A DNA stretch of 64,000 nucleotides from Haematococcus lacustris (lineage: Eukaryota > Chlorophyta > Chlorophyceae > Chlamydomonadales > Haematococcaceae): positions 7,226,953 to 7,290,952 of the forward strand of contig JASKMD010000024.1 of NCBI GenBank assembly GCA_030144725.1, in the 5' to 3' direction. The notes under the pieces were generated by a model. That model was not told the origin of the DNA and made no database searches. It was given only the letters and a program-made list of their open reading frames with translations. Position 1 is the stretch's first letter; the number at the start of each line of letters is the position of its first letter. Positions 34,301-55,205 of the stretch are shown here, in pieces. Made by a program: the position numbers and the translations under genes.

Positions 34301-37300
34301 GGGCGCCATGAGCATTGTCACTGCCATCTATGCCATGGTAAACGCATCAGCATTCAGATCCACAAGCCAGCAGTGAGCAGATCTGTGAGCCCCTGGCCTC
34401 CCTGTTCCTCGATTTCCTGCTGCCCCGTGGGACTGGCAGCACAGGGCCACATGCGCCCAGCCAGTTACATGCCTGGTCCCTGCTGGCCTGACTGACTGAC
34501 CACGTCTGTGGGCCTGGATGTGTGTGGCCATGCAGATGTGCGTCACGCTGTCCCTTATGATTCCCAACGGCAGTGAGTCCAGCAGAGTGACACATGTATG
34601 CATGCATGCATGCCCAGCATGGATGAGCGCAAGCACGTGTTGAAACTCAACCGCCATGGGCTTCTGCCATCATCACATTAGTACCAGTGCCAGTCTGACT
34701 GTTTAGGCTAAAGCTGAGCCATACATCTTAGCACATACACCATCTGATAGCCCTACTGCTGGCTGCTATGGTGCTGTACAGGCATTGACTCCAGCGCTGC
34801 CTTTGCTGCTGCCTTCGATACAGTGGGCATGCAGTGGGCTAAGTGAGTGGCGTGCAGGGCTGTCATGCCCTGTCATGCCCTAACCAGCCCCAGCACCAGA
34901 CCTCACTGTGCCCTGGCCTGCGGAAGGCTGGAGGGCATGCATCCGAGGGTGGACCAGGAACCAGGCTTGCTACTAACATATTGCTGAACCAGGTTGAACT
35001 CTGGTGCGGGTGGCTGTTTGTGCAGGTACATTGTGTGCATTGGCGCCCTGATGGGCATCTTCACCGGCGTCATGATTGGCATCTTGGGAGCAGGTGCGTG
35101 TTGGGACAGCATGGCATGCACGCATTTTTGTTTAGCATCAAGTGTGCAGTACAACGGAACATGGTGCTATGTCATCATGCACTCTGCCTGATATGCTGTG
35201 AGCTTACCCTGCCTGCCTGTGTTGCAGCGCGCATCCTGACTGGCTGCTGCCGGGAGCGCATGCTGCCACCCATCCTGGCCTGGGTCAGCAAGTCTCGCCA
35301 AACCCCCTACGTGGCCACCATTGCCATTGGCATGTGCAGGTGCGGTGTCCTGCACATGGCTGCTCCTGAGGCACACTGCTACGACCTACTGCACCGCCAT
35401 GCACTACCTACTGCACTTCTGTCCTATAGTCCTACGTCAACTGTGCTGCCAGCTGTGTGCCTGCAGTGGCGGTATTGCTCTCTTCAGCGATTTTGCGGAG
35501 CTGGCCAATATGATCAGCATCGGCACCTTCATTGTCTTCTACTTTGTGGCTGTTGGTCTGCTCTGGTTCCGATGGTGGGTGTGAGGCATGACACGGCAGG
35601 GCCCATCCCTGAGTAGTCATGCACTGTCAAGGAAGTACCGCGGAGGGGCCGCCCATCATAGCATCTTCTTGCAGCAGACCTTCTAGTAGCACAAGCAATG
35701 GAGTGCAAGCAAGCGTATCCACGCTGTAACAAGATCAGATCATTACTGCTGGTTGCAGACTCTGTAATCATTGTCGCTGTGCCCTGCCCTGCAGCAATGT
35801 GCCTGGCAAGACCACCTTCAAGGGCCAGTGCCTGCTGCTGCTGCACACCTTTGCCATCATCGGCTTCTCCCTGGTGGGTGGGCTGCGCCTCCTGCCTGCA
35901 ACAGCTGCCACCAGCCAGGGCTGCCAGCACTGACTTGTGTGGGATCTGAGGTGACACACAGCGGCCTGTGGGGTGGTGGCAGCCCTGAGCGTCAGCTGCC
36001 TTGCACCACTCCCCTGCCTGCCAACCTGCTCACCTGCTCACCCCCCGCTGCTGCATGGCTCCTGCCTGCAGGGCTTTACCCTGTGCTGGGTCCTGCCAAC
36101 GTGAGTGGCTGCCAGTGCTCCTGCACAGTCAAGACAGGGGTTCCAGCCTCGACTGTGGCTGCATGGGTGGCTAAGCCAGTATCAGGCCCATGTCTCAACC
36201 GCTGCTGCCCTGCCCTGCAGGTATGCTGACGAGGTGGCTGGCTATGACTACAACGACTCGTATGTGGATCCCATCCCCGCCGGGCCAGACAACCAGCAGC
36301 AGTACAAGTGGCTCATCGCCATGGCTGTCATGACTTTAGCCTCTACCATCTCCATGGCTGTATTCTGCAAGCAAGACTTTGTGCCAGCTGGTTACAAGGT
36401 GCGTTGCAGTAGCGGTACAGCTGCAAACAAGCCAAAGCCCCTCCCTGCACGAATGTGCCCTGCTAAGGCTATCACTCAGGTTTGCCTGACAAATTTGACA
36501 TGGTGGTCTGGGCTTCCCTGGTGCCTCATGTCTTTCCCTGTGCAACCCTGCCATCCCCTCACGTTTCTAGGCTGACCTGTCTTGTGCCGTGCTGCACCAG
36601 GTGCCCCTGTTCCCTGGCATCCCTGCTGCGTCTATTTTCGTCAACACCTTCCTGTTGGGCCAGTTGGATCAGAAGAGTTACGAGCGTTTTGGATGGTGAG
36701 ACTGGCTGGTTGACCAACAGTGCTTGGCTAGAAGCTCTGGCTAGATATGCATGCATGCAGGTGCTAGCCAACATACCAAACAGCAGTGTTGCAGTCAAGG
36801 GTGGGAGCCAGTCAGCCATGCTTTCAATCCTTCACATGGTCTAGGAGAGTCCATGTTCAGAAGTGGCAGCTTTGGCTTTGGCGTAGCAAGCAAGCAAGCT
36901 TTTGGAGAACCTGAACCTAACAGTAGTGTTGCTTGCAAGTGGCAATGCCAGTCACGCTTCCCTGTCTGGTGATCTTGTCCTTGTAGGCATCACATCATAT
37001 TCCAGCTCACGCCTCACACCTCACCACCCTGATTGGCTATGACGCATCGTGCCTTGCAGGTGGACCCTGGCCGCCACCTGCCTCTATCTGTTCTACGGGA
37101 TGGTTTGCCAAGAGGTGAGGCAGACAGACCAGGCATAGAGGGAGCTGCCATCTATGGGATGTGTGATAGATGTGAAGGCTGTGTGAGGGGTAAAGGACAC
37201 ATCCATATAGTCATGAATTCTCCTGTGGCATCTTCTTGGTGCATGTGGGTTAAGGAATGCCAGGTTGGTTGGGTCGGTCAGACAAGGCTGGGTGTGATGG

Positions 37301-37428
37301 TGCTGCTGCTGCAGGCCCATGACAAGATGTTGGCCCACAAGCTGCAGAGCCTGCCCTCCGTGGAGCCTACCAAGATGCTGCAGCATGATCAGTCTGTCGA
37401 GGTCGACGCTGTCAAAATCGTTCTATAG
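31337..37428 (+). CDS. CAT-type cationic amino acid transporter, copy 1
   Basis: A membrane permease of the APC superfamily, cationic amino acid transporter family. There are 24 in-phase exons: 31337-31439, 31559-31602, 31712-31805, 31943-31983, 32114-32229, 32497-32533, 32872-32940, 33210-33273, 33395-33472, 33656-33761, 33897-33943, 34126-34174, 34280-34337, 34536-34572, 34782-34842, 35026-35093, 35228-35339, 35467-35574, 35795-35873, 36072-36100, 36221-36398, 36601-36695, 37060-37114, 37315-37428; about 613 residues. Hallmarks: LKKTLGALDL, GVGFMCGAGIFVTPG, FCYAEFTVSIPMAGAAYNYM, GFDAIATTAEEMKDPARDMP, SRQTPYVATIAIG and C-terminal IFVNTFLLGQLDQKSYERFG. About 14 hydrophobic segments fit the CAT subfamily. 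It lies head-on to the paralogue at 48.2-54.8 kb with agmatine iminohydrolase between. Substrate (arginine, lysine or others) and membrane are not shown by the sequence. Confidence 0.93.
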
Positions 37429-38375
37429 CCCACTCCCTCTCCACATGAAGACCCCACAGTGCTGCTGGTCATCCCACCAGCACTGTCAAGATGCATGCAC
37501 TCCACATCAGTGTCCCTGATGCCTGACCCACAAGGGCTAAATCTGTCTCCTGGCCTGTCCAGGGTGGATCTTTGTTTGCACAGGCTGCAGTCATTGTCAA
37601 ACTTCCATGTCATCCGAATTCCCAGATCAGCCCAGATCACTGCAGTCTAGCTTACGGACCAAGAGCATCCAATGCCAGCTTCAGAAAGTCTCAAGTTTCA
37701 CTGTTCCCAGCATGCCATGGCATCACCATATGCACAATACACATTGAGCAATGTATGCTGATCACAATGTGTGCGTTGGTACTGGAACCCCGCGTGTGGG
37801 GTATCTAGGGGTAGGCTTGACACGTGCATCCACAGCACTAGCCCTGCCGTCAGGGGCATCTTGCTTGCTCATGTGACCTGGCCCCCCTGACTGGGATTCC
37901 CAATGTTTGCAATGTTCTCATTTCTAAGTGCCACAGTGGTTTCATGTGATCAAGGTATCGGTATGATAAATAAAAGTGCACTAAATGTGAAACATGGTGA
38001 GTATGTAATACACCCTCAAGAACGCTCATCGGGTCATCCAAGGCAAAATTACACCACCTCGATGGCCTCCCACCCCCCAGTCACCTAATTTGCTTTGATG
38101 GAGGGTGGTGTGAGGTATAGCAGGTCGGGTTTATGAACACATACATATACCAGTCATACACCACCCTCCATCGGTCCCATACACCAGTCAGTCTCACACG
38201 TTACTGGCTCAGGTGCTTAAATCTTGTTACTAGTTACTAGTTTGACTGGGCTCATTTACCTGTATCTCTGGATAAGCCACACAGATTGAGTCAGCTCAGC
38301 TGATGGATTGTGTTACTATAGCAACACTGCCACAATAGGCACAGCAGCGTTAGCCATGAGCAGTGAGCCCCTTGT
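37429..38375. other. 3' flank of CAT copy 1
   Basis: No coding support. It holds the 3' UTR and intergenic DNA; a TGTAA occurs near 38003. Confidence 0.4.
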
Positions 38376-38379
38376 CAAA

Positions 38380-39190
38380 ATAACCAGGGTGGGTTGGTAG
38401 GGGGGTGGGATGGGCTTCCAGGCTGCTGTGCCACTGTCTTGGACGTGTAGGTCGCATGTCTTCAAACAACAGAAACTGCACTGCGTAGTAAGACACAAGG
38501 CTTGATGCGCTGACATATCATCCTCACTGTTCAGCAAGCTTGCATGGACAGAACAGCGCTTGAGAAGCAGCAGCGCCTTACAGTCCTGACACACCCACTT
38601 CAGCAAGTACCCAGTCCTGGGGGATACTGCGTGTGACTGACCTGCCAGTGTGTGGAAGGGGCTTCAAACGACACACCAGCCCCTCTCCACTCTGTCGCAA
38701 ACCTGAGGCCAGGTAGTCTCCCAACTAGCATTGTCTTGGTGCCCCAGCCTTCCTCCCCATCATGCCGCATACATGCGGAGGCAACAACACTCAGTGTCAG
38801 TAACCCCTGCTCGCACTCGCAGGCTGAGCTGGAGCACCGGCTGGCTTGGGAGCAAGAGCAGCACCAGGCCACCAAGGCACGGAGCCACGAGGCTGAGCAA
38901 CTTGCCTCAGACGCCACTGCGGCAGCGCATGAGTAGAGCAGACCACACATCTGCTAGCTTGCCTAGGGCCCACTTCAGCTCCCCCCATCCCGTGTGTGTG
39001 CCTCCATGACTAGCTCAAGCATACATAGCGCTTGCTCACACACGCCCCCTCTGTGAGGCGTCAAGCGTTTCATTGTGGGTTGACTTGCTGTAGCTGGCCA
39101 CTGTCGCCACTCGCTGCGCCACTTGCACCACACCAGAAGCCGACAGTCGGGCAGCATGGTGAGGCAGGTCGCGGAGCGGTTGCGAGTGCG
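38380..39190 (+). pseudogene. Rearranged partial copy of the coiled-coil gene
   Basis: 38380-38480 matches the minus strand from about 12780 to 12665. After a ~520-bp deletion, 38488-38940 matches 12145 to about 11700, including the exon start AELEHRLAWEQEQHQATKA, and runs into a stop after AAAHE. 38960-39190 then matches 13035 to about 12850, out of original order. Exons and introns are both copied, so this is a DNA-level duplication, not a retrocopy. It lies directly upstream of the agmatine iminohydrolase gene. Confidence 0.75.
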
Positions 39191-39416
39191 GGTGCGAAGG
39201 TTCTGATGCGCAGGTTTTGCACGGACTGCCTACCCGGACTGTGGAGAGAAACACAAGGCTGCCTATGTGGTCATGGCTTGCTTCCGGGTCAGTCGGCCAT
39301 GTGTGGGTGTGCAGGGGGCAGCGTGCGCGCTGCGTCGCGCTCAGTGCAATGGTGTGCTGCTTGCCGGGCGAATCGATTTGTGACTTAACCGGGCCCGGCA
39401 AAGGTTTGCGGGGCCA

Positions 39417-47062
<7,646 letters not shown>

Positions 47063-48217
47063 CCTGGAAGGAACGGGGTAGGAAGGAAAACAATAGTGGC
47101 ACAGGTAGTGGTGACAGCGGAGGTGAAAGCAGGCAATGTCAGTAATAGCTGGACAATGTATTCATGGGATCATGATTCCATTCTCATGCAATAAACAGCA
47201 TGCCATTTATAGTATCATCATCAATGACGTTATGTTTCTGTCATATGTCACATCGCGTGCACCACCACTTCATATCAAGACAGGTTATGTGCAAACTTGC
47301 TCACTGAGGTGAATCTTGATGTGTCAGTGCCTGAAGAACACACAGCTTAAGCCTGGCCCATATCCATGGTCATAGGTGCGTCCCAGTGCTACCTCATCTT
47401 TTACACTGTTCCTATCCTACGTACTGAACAGCAGTAACAATAGAGCACAAACTCCTTCATGTACAGCACTCTACACACTCATCCAGGCACTATGCCATAG
47501 ATGACGTGTACAATCATCATCTCCTCTTCATACAATGTGAGATATGTACAAGTTCAACGGCAGCACACGCTACATGGCCACTATGTTTAAGCAGGTTACG
47601 CACGACATGCCATCAGCATCCTTCATCAGTACCTAAACTGAGTACCAGTGTTGCAGCAACAGTTCATCAGGTTCTGCTACGGTGGAAAATCGCTGAGCAG
47701 TGTGATAGCAGCACATTCATACCTTCTGCTACATCACACTCATATCACACCAAGCATGTGACTATCGCATGTGAGCAGAATCACGGCCCCGTCCACTGTT
47801 GAAGCCAGGGCCGGTCATGAGGAAGAGTGCGGGTATGCAGACCAAGAGAGAAGTGCAGCACCTGCTGTGCAGCTCACAATGCAGCAGCTGCCCCTAATGC
47901 AGCAGCCGCTACCCGTCACAATTGAGCCTCATCCAGGCTTTGTCAGCCCGTGACACATGCAACAGTGAGCAACAGGTGCGTGTGCAGCAGCAGTGTGTAC
48001 GACACCCCGCCTTGGGGGAATGTAGCTGAAGGTGATGATAGTGCACAGGAAGGGTTGCCGGTGCTGTTGTTGTGTTCAGACAGTCAGTTCCAACAACACC
48101 ATCAGCAGTAGCAAGCAGGACAGCATGGCATATAGTACGATGATGCACTAGTGAGGCCTAACACCTCCTATCTGACACAGTCTCGTGTGAGGCTGCGTGC
48201 CTGATACATCTCACACA
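47063..48217. other. Convergent intergenic region between AIH and CAT copy 2
   Basis: Both neighbouring genes end here. No coding support; 3' UTRs are expected on both sides. Confidence 0.5.
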
Positions 48218-51200
48218 CTATGGTGAGGGAGCCGCCACTCTCAATGCTCCAGGGCGAGCCTCAGACCTCGTACTGTCGTCGGATAGCTTGGACGCCTGGC
48301 GCAGGTCCTCCACTGTTGGCAGGCCTTGCAGTCGGCTGAACATCAGTTTGTCATGAGCCTACACACACCCACAAGCCGACAAGCAAGCGTCTCAAGAGTC
48401 TTGCAATGGACCTACAACCACCCGCTCAAATTTATGAACCAGAGTGCATGGCGACGAAGGCCAGCATTCTAATCCGGATGAACCTTGTAGTGGCAAGATG
48501 GAGACGAAGAGCAACTCCTGCACTGTACCCTGCCTGCCTGCTCTCCCTACCCAACCATGACTATGTGCATTGCCCTGCCAGCCGTCCCCTGCCTGCCCGG
48601 CCCATGCGCCTTTGCCTGTCCCCCACCACCCTTCTGCGCACCTCTTGTGAGATCATGCCATAGAAGAGGTAAAGGCAAACGGTACCTATCACCCACCTAC
48701 AGGTCAGCACACAACTCAATCATCTGACACCAAAACTAACATCTCATTTGTGATCTTTATAATCAGCTTTGTTGCAGGCATAGCATGATGTCTGCACGAG
48801 CTGCTGGCCTTACCAGGCAAAGCGCTCATAGCTCCTCTTGCTCAGCTGCCCCAACAGAAAGACGTTCACAAAGATGGACAAGGCAGGGATGGCAGGGAAC
48901 AGGGGCACCTGCAGCCGCATCGCAACAAAGCGCAGCACAATTCGAGTTAGCACATGACACAATGTTTGGGCATTGACAGGTGCTTGGTGTCTCTCACAAT
49001 ATCCAGCAACCCAAGCAAGGCACCTGCGCCCTTCTATAAACAATGTGTATGTTCACCATGCTCCCAGTATCACAAGCTTTATATATTATCCAAAAGCCAA
49101 CACACACCTTGTAGGTGGCGGGGATATACTCTTGTTTGCAGACGAAGGTCATGGACACGACAGAAGCTATGAACAACACCGCCATAGCAATCAGGCCTCC
49201 AGCTTGACGGCCATAACTAGGCCCGGCTGGCACTTCAGGCACAATGGCGCCATTAGGTGCAACGTAGCTAGGAATGCGCTGAGCATACCTGCACAATGAA
49301 CCCGTAATGTAGCAGGTCTTGAGCAGGCATGAATGCTGGCATGCAGTTTCTCCCACTGCACCTCAACCTCTTCCTTATATCAGTACTTGCGCAACTACCC
49401 AATATGATGCATGCCTACTACCACCATACCATGCAGATGGCACAAGCAAAGCAAACCACCCCACTGACTGTACTGCAGGTTGTGACACTCACTCAGGCAG
49501 CGACCAAATCAGCGTGAAGCCCTGCAAGTGAGGCAGCAAGTGACCTCATGGTATTCATCACATCACAGTCATACGTGTAGCCAAAGGGTCAAACTCCTAT
49601 ACTTGTGATTGCCACAGCAGCTTCATGCTTGCCACTATCATCCACAGCTTGTGCAGCAGCTACAGGTCAGCAGAAGGTATGCAGCAGATGCCAGCAGAGC
49701 ACACTTGCCACATGTATGCAGAGGAGTCATGCACTGATGTTGTGTTATACAACGTAGCTTGCATACCGCCTTTCAACATCAGGACGTGGCTGCCTACCTG
49801 ACCATCACTTGCATTACCAAGGCAGTCGGCACATTGCCATCAATGCCCACACTTACCATGGCAAAGCCCACGATGGCAACAGTGTGCAGCAGCAGCAGGC
49901 ATTGACTCTTGAAGCTTGTCTTGCCGCGGACATTACTGCACAGCGATTGCAATTTGCCAATCAAGACATCTCCAAGCCCATGGCTGCAATGCATACCTGG
50001 CATTTGTACTAATGGCAGCACTCAGCATAAATCACTTCACTTCTATGCATGCAAGTGATTAATGCGCATGATAGGAACAGCAAATCATGAGCAAACCAGG
50101 AACACATGCACAACATAGGTGAGCCCCTTACTGCCTAGTTCATCAATTGGCTGTTGCACATGTGGAATGTAATAGCACATGGCCAGCCAGTTTGCACACA
50201 ACAGCGCATTGTCGTGTAAAAGAGTCGCATGGCATCCATGATATTGACCTGCTATCGGCCTCTCAGTCCCACTCACCACCTGAACCACAGAAGGCCAACA
50301 GCCACGAAGAAAAAGACCAGGAGGGTGCCGATGCTGATCATGTCAGACAGCTCTGCAAACTCGCTGAATAGGGCGATGCCGCCACTGCAGGCACACAGCT
50401 GGCAGCACACAGCTGAAGTATGACAGAAGTGCAGCAGTTGAAGTATGACAGAAGTGCAGAAGTGCAGCAGCAACCAGTAGCAAGTCGTGTCGAAGGAGAG
50501 GTCCTGTTGTGAGAGGGGCAGGTATTGGAGATATGCACTGATCAAGGCAATACGACCACAACAAAGACACCCAATGATCAAACATCTTCTGATGAATGCA
50601 TTTCCTGATGTTATGTGGTGGGTAGGCTCACCATTGCATAACAGATACAAGGGACGAAACATTCACTCTAACACACGTTACTGCCCCCGCCCCTTACCCA
50701 ATAAGCCCTATTGTGATGGTGGCCACGTAGGGTGTTTGGCGAGACTTGCTGACCCAGGCAAAGATAGGCGGCAACATGCGTTCTCGGGAGCAGCCAGTCA
50801 GGATGCGCGCTGCAACACAGGCAGACGGGGTAGGCTCACATGACACCATAGCAGAGTGCATGACAACATGCACCTTGCTCGATAGCAAAGCACACTGCAC
50901 ACATCACACTTTGCAACACACAGATGCAGGATTGGCCTAACGCAGCGTTCATGCTGGCTGCCATACCCACCTGCTCCTAGCAAGGCCATGAACACGGTGG
51001 TGAAGATGCCCAGCACAGCACCGATGCACACCACGTACCTGCAGCATCACATGCAGCAAGCAGCTGTAGGTTAGCTAGCCCAGCAACAAATTGAACCACA
51101 TTCATCTGCTACTGCTGTCAAACATCTTCCTGTGCTGCCAATGGTGCACCTCCCTGGCCCTGGCCCCGGCCCCTTAAATAGAACGTGCACATTATACGCT

Positions 51201-54200
51201 GGCTCTAACTCTGGCATTGGCTTTGGCCTTAGCCCCAGCCCCAGCTTTGGCCCTCGTCTGCAATGCACAGCATGAAGTGGCCCTGGCCCTGGCCCTGGCC
51301 TTCTTTACCAGTGAGTGTGCACTGCATGCAGGGTAGGCAACAGCTAGGCAGCGGCTTAGCATGTCCTCCACCCACTCACTTGGCCCACTGCATGCCCACT
51401 GTATCAAAAGCGGATGCAAAGGCCGCATTAGCATCAATGGCTGCGCAACACAACACAACACAACCCCATCACCTTTTAACACACATGAAGCATAGATCAA
51501 CATCCACCACCACCACAAGTGCGCAACATCCATTATCAGCAAGATGTGCAACACGCCTGACATGCCCTCTAATGAGCAGGGCGGCACTGCAGCATGTACA
51601 TGTACTGCATCCAGTACAGACAGTGCATTCGCACCTGAGTTGGGCACCATGAGCGAGAGGGTCACACAAACCATCGTGTACAGCACAGTGATGATGGACA
51701 CAGCCCCCAGTATGCCTCGGGGCATATCCCTGCAGGCATGAGGCAGCTGAACTGGTAGGTAGGGGTGGGAGCAGAATCCAAGGCAGGCGTGGGGTCAGGG
51801 GCATATGTTGAGCAGGGGGGTGGAGAAAGAGGGGTGCAGCGGGGTGGGGCAGTAGGGTTGGGGAAGAAGGTCAAACAGGGTCAAGCCAGCCTGGGCAGCA
51901 GCTGAGAAGGTCCGTCTGCCCCACTAGGCCTGCTGATCATGGTGGCAGTGGTGAACAGCGTGCTTGGTACACTGCTCTTGCAGCCCTGCATTGGACGAGC
52001 TGCCTGTGATGCCTGCTCTTCGGCAGGTCACCTCACAGTCAACATCAGTTCCGCACCTTGCAGGATCTCTTTGTTCCTCAGCTGTTGTGGCCAAAGCATC
52101 GAAGCCAATGAAGGAGAAGAAGGACACTGCTGCACCATTGAAGATGTTTTTCCTGTAGATGCAATGGGAGAAAGTGGCCATGGAGCTCACTCTGGCCATG
52201 AAGCTGTCATGGAGCTGCTGTCTGCCTGGCCAAGATGCCGTACTAGGTGGCAGTATGCATCCGCTGCACTCACCATGTGCCGCCTGGCTTGATGAAAGGG
52301 GTGAAGTTGGCCCTGTCTGCCTTGGTTAGTCCGGCGATGATGATGAACACCAGCACAACAACTTGCATGCATGTGATGACTGCAGCAGCAGCAGCAGTGA
52401 AAGTATTGCTAAGGTTTAGGACAGAAGGAATAGGACGGGGACACACACACATTGCACACTCTGTGCAGATGCTGCTGTACGTCTAATATGCAGCGCTGAT
52501 GTGCACTCAAGCCACAATCTCCAGCACTTTACATTTGCCTGCCAGCGTTGCTTCAACACCCAGTGTGTGCTGCAGCGACAGGCAGCGCATCACCAACCAT
52601 TCACCTGAATTCACAGCGGCGCTCTCTGCCACACCCCAACACTGGATGGCTGTGCAAAAAAGAATCAAGCCACAAGCCCAACCTGCAAGCATGGGGACAT
52701 GGGACAGCACCATGAGCCAGTATGATGAGCAGCTACAGCTTGAGCATGGGCCCACCATGGCACCATGGCCATGTTCCCCACTGCACACTGGGATCTGTAC
52801 CCAATTCAGGGCCATGTACCCAATTCATGCTGCCAGGAGCTTTGCTATGGGTATGTCGGTAGCATGCCAGCATCAATCATACAAGGGGCATGGCCACGCT
52901 AGGGGTGCGACACTTGAAAACACCAAAGACTACTACCGAAGAGAAGACATGCAAAGCACGGCTGGCACTACCGCCACCACCTCAGGATGGAGCGGTACCT
53001 TCGCTGAAGATATCCAGACAAGACCACCACAGTAGCCTCATGCACCTCCCTTCACCTAACATAGCCACATAACACCTGGGTCTCACCATCCAAAGCATAG
53101 CTCTTGTAGCTCCTGTAAAAGAAGGTGCTTTTCTGGTTGAAGAGGCGTGCCAGGTAAGGTGAGAAGCCGCGCCCTACTGCTGCCTGCATCGACACGACGT
53201 GCGAGGAAACATCAGCAACCTTGCTGCTTCCTCAACAAGCCACAGATATGAGTAGACTCAGCAGCTGCACATTAACTTGTGCTCACACCATGCCTGTGCT
53301 CTTGCTAATGACAGTACAATCAACTACCCACAGCTCCAACGCTTCTGTACTGTCCCATGGCAAGAATCACACCAGGCCAGGGTATGCTACTTGTGCATTT
53401 GCACGCTGCCTGACTCACAATTGACAGGATGTACTCAAACAGCAGGTTGGACACCTGCGGGCCAAACGCAGATTGCGGCCATTTGGGAGGCACTCACACA
53501 CAAGAATACTACCATGAGTCATTCATTGTGAGTGTAACTGGCCCTAGCTCAAGCTGAGGCCCAGACAGGACCACGACAAACAAGGACTCGAGGGGCTCCA
53601 ACATGGCGCACGTCATACCCACACCATCAACAGTGTTTTTGGCGTGTTCTTGCGAGCGCAGACCAGCTGCTGCACTGGCGAGGGTACTGCATGTACAACT
53701 CACCGTGATCCAAGCGATCAGCTCGCCCAAAGTAGAGTAGCTGCGCCAACAGCAATGGGGACAAAAGCCACACACAATCAGCAGGTCAGCACAGCGTAAT
53801 GCAAGCACACTCTTGTGCTTCGATTTCCATCATGCAAGCAGGCTGGTTGACAGTGCCTATGCTCACATGTAGTTGTAGGCGGCACCTGCCAAAGGGATAC
53901 TGACTGAGAACTCAGCGTAGCAAAAGCATGACAGGTAGGCTGACACTGCAGCTGAAAGGTACGCCAAGAACAAAGCAGGGCCCTGCAGTGCAAGCCAAAG
54001 CGTCCAATTCCCATGCCATTGCCGAACAGCTTGCAACATACAAGCTTGCAATGCACAAGCCAATACATACCGTGAGCGTTGCAGCGATGAAGCCAGGAGA
54101 TACAAAGATTCCTGCAGAAATGCATGTTTTACATTCTTTTGCACTCCACTGCAAGTGCGCTTTGTCAATGCAGATGGAGTGGCATATGCTTTCTGTTAAT

Positions 54201-54836
54201 ACATATGTTGGTGGCTGCAGTGTGGTTGTGGCGTAGAACATTCTTGTGGCATTGAGGCTTGCAGACTCCTGACCTGCTCCACACATGAACCCCACACCCA
54301 TGGTGATGAGCTCAAACACGCCCAGTGTCTTCTTCAGTTCAACTCCTGAAGTCTCTTGCACGTCTTCCTGAGAACAGACATGGAGGGTGCCTGACTTTGC
54401 CACCTTCTAGCCTCGCTGGCGGATGACTCAGCAGTGCAAGTCACAAAAAATCTGCAAGCCCTCAATACCATGTATGGTATGCAACATGTACGGACTGAGA
54501 TAGACGCAGCAATGCCGCTCGCAGAAGGCACCTTCATTTGCGCCGGGGTCTTTGTCAGAAAAACCCGCTTCAACACTAGCTTTGGCCATGTGAAGGCCCT
54601 CTCTGCAGCACCAAAGCGAAGCGCGCAGTCCGAGGTGGCTCGTGCCGCCGGTGGACTACGACGGCGCACCAATTTCTACCTTGTTGCGACCAAAAGACGC
54701 CACCGTATTCAGCGAAGCTACCAAAGCCTGCCGTGCTCCGCGCGATCGTCTCCCCACGGCTTTCACTTGGGGCTGAGAGCGTGCTAGGATTAACCACAGT
54801 CATCTTCCACGCTGTGCTTGCAGCAAGAAGGCTCAA
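48218..54836 (-). CDS. CAT-type cationic amino acid transporter, copy 2
   Basis: Paralogue of the 31.3-37.4 kb gene, in inverted orientation. There are 22 in-phase exons: 54836-54680, 54602-54532, 54367-54274, 54111-54071, 53982-53867, 53740-53704, 53454-53419, 53183-53087, 52682-52605, 52379-52274, 52152-52057, 51729-51635, 51440-51380, 51038-50971, 50809-50698, 50384-50277, 49935-49857, 49521-49493, 49288-49108, 48908-48814, 48696-48642, 48358-48218; about 650 residues (a start at codon 12 is also possible). Hallmarks: GVGFMCGAGIFVSPGFIA, FCYAEFSVSIPLAGAAYNYM, GFDALATTAEEQRDPARDMP, SKSRQTPYVATITIG, IFVNVFLLGQLSKRSYERFA. It differs from copy 1 in two fused exons, one shifted intron, a longer N-terminus and a different C-terminal tail. 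The substrate is not deducible. Confidence 0.93.
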
Positions 54837-54959
54837 GGGTCCTTCAGCCCTCCTACGCCCGCCCGCGTTTAAAAGCGTGTGACATTACCTCATGAGAGTG
54901 CCAGAGGAGCCTACCACGTTCCATCGAGATTCACCCGCAGCCGACTCCCGCCGTCGGAG

Positions 54960-55085
54960 CGACTTTAGTCAAAACACCACATTAGTAATCACATTAGGGA
55001 TTGACGCTGAACGTTGAAGGGACTTTTGCGTTATTGTCAAGGCGCCACATTAGTAATCACATTAGGAATCGCGGCTGAACGTCGT
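54960..55085. promoter_or_regulatory. Direct repeat upstream of CAT copy 2
   Basis: CCACATTAGTAATCACATTAGG occurs at about 54978 and again at about 55045, each followed by a GCTGAACGT segment. The pair lies 140-230 bp upstream of the CAT copy 2 start. It may be duplicated promoter sequence or a small repeat; a regulatory role is only inferred from position. Confidence 0.3.
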
Positions 55086-55134
55086 TAAACATTACGCAAC
55101 CAACTCCTGAACCCCACAGCCCTCATGCTACACC

Positions 55135-55205
55135 AAAATAAGCATGAGTTGGAATCGAACCAGGCTGCGAGCTCATCATTGTAAAGGCTACCGACAGTGT
55201 GCCTA
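55135..55205 (-). repeat. tRNA-like SINE fragment
   Basis: The minus strand contains a B-box GGTTCGATTCC preceded by GATGAGCTCGCAGCC, tRNA-like but without a complete cloverleaf. It sits at the end of relic C. Confidence 0.3.
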
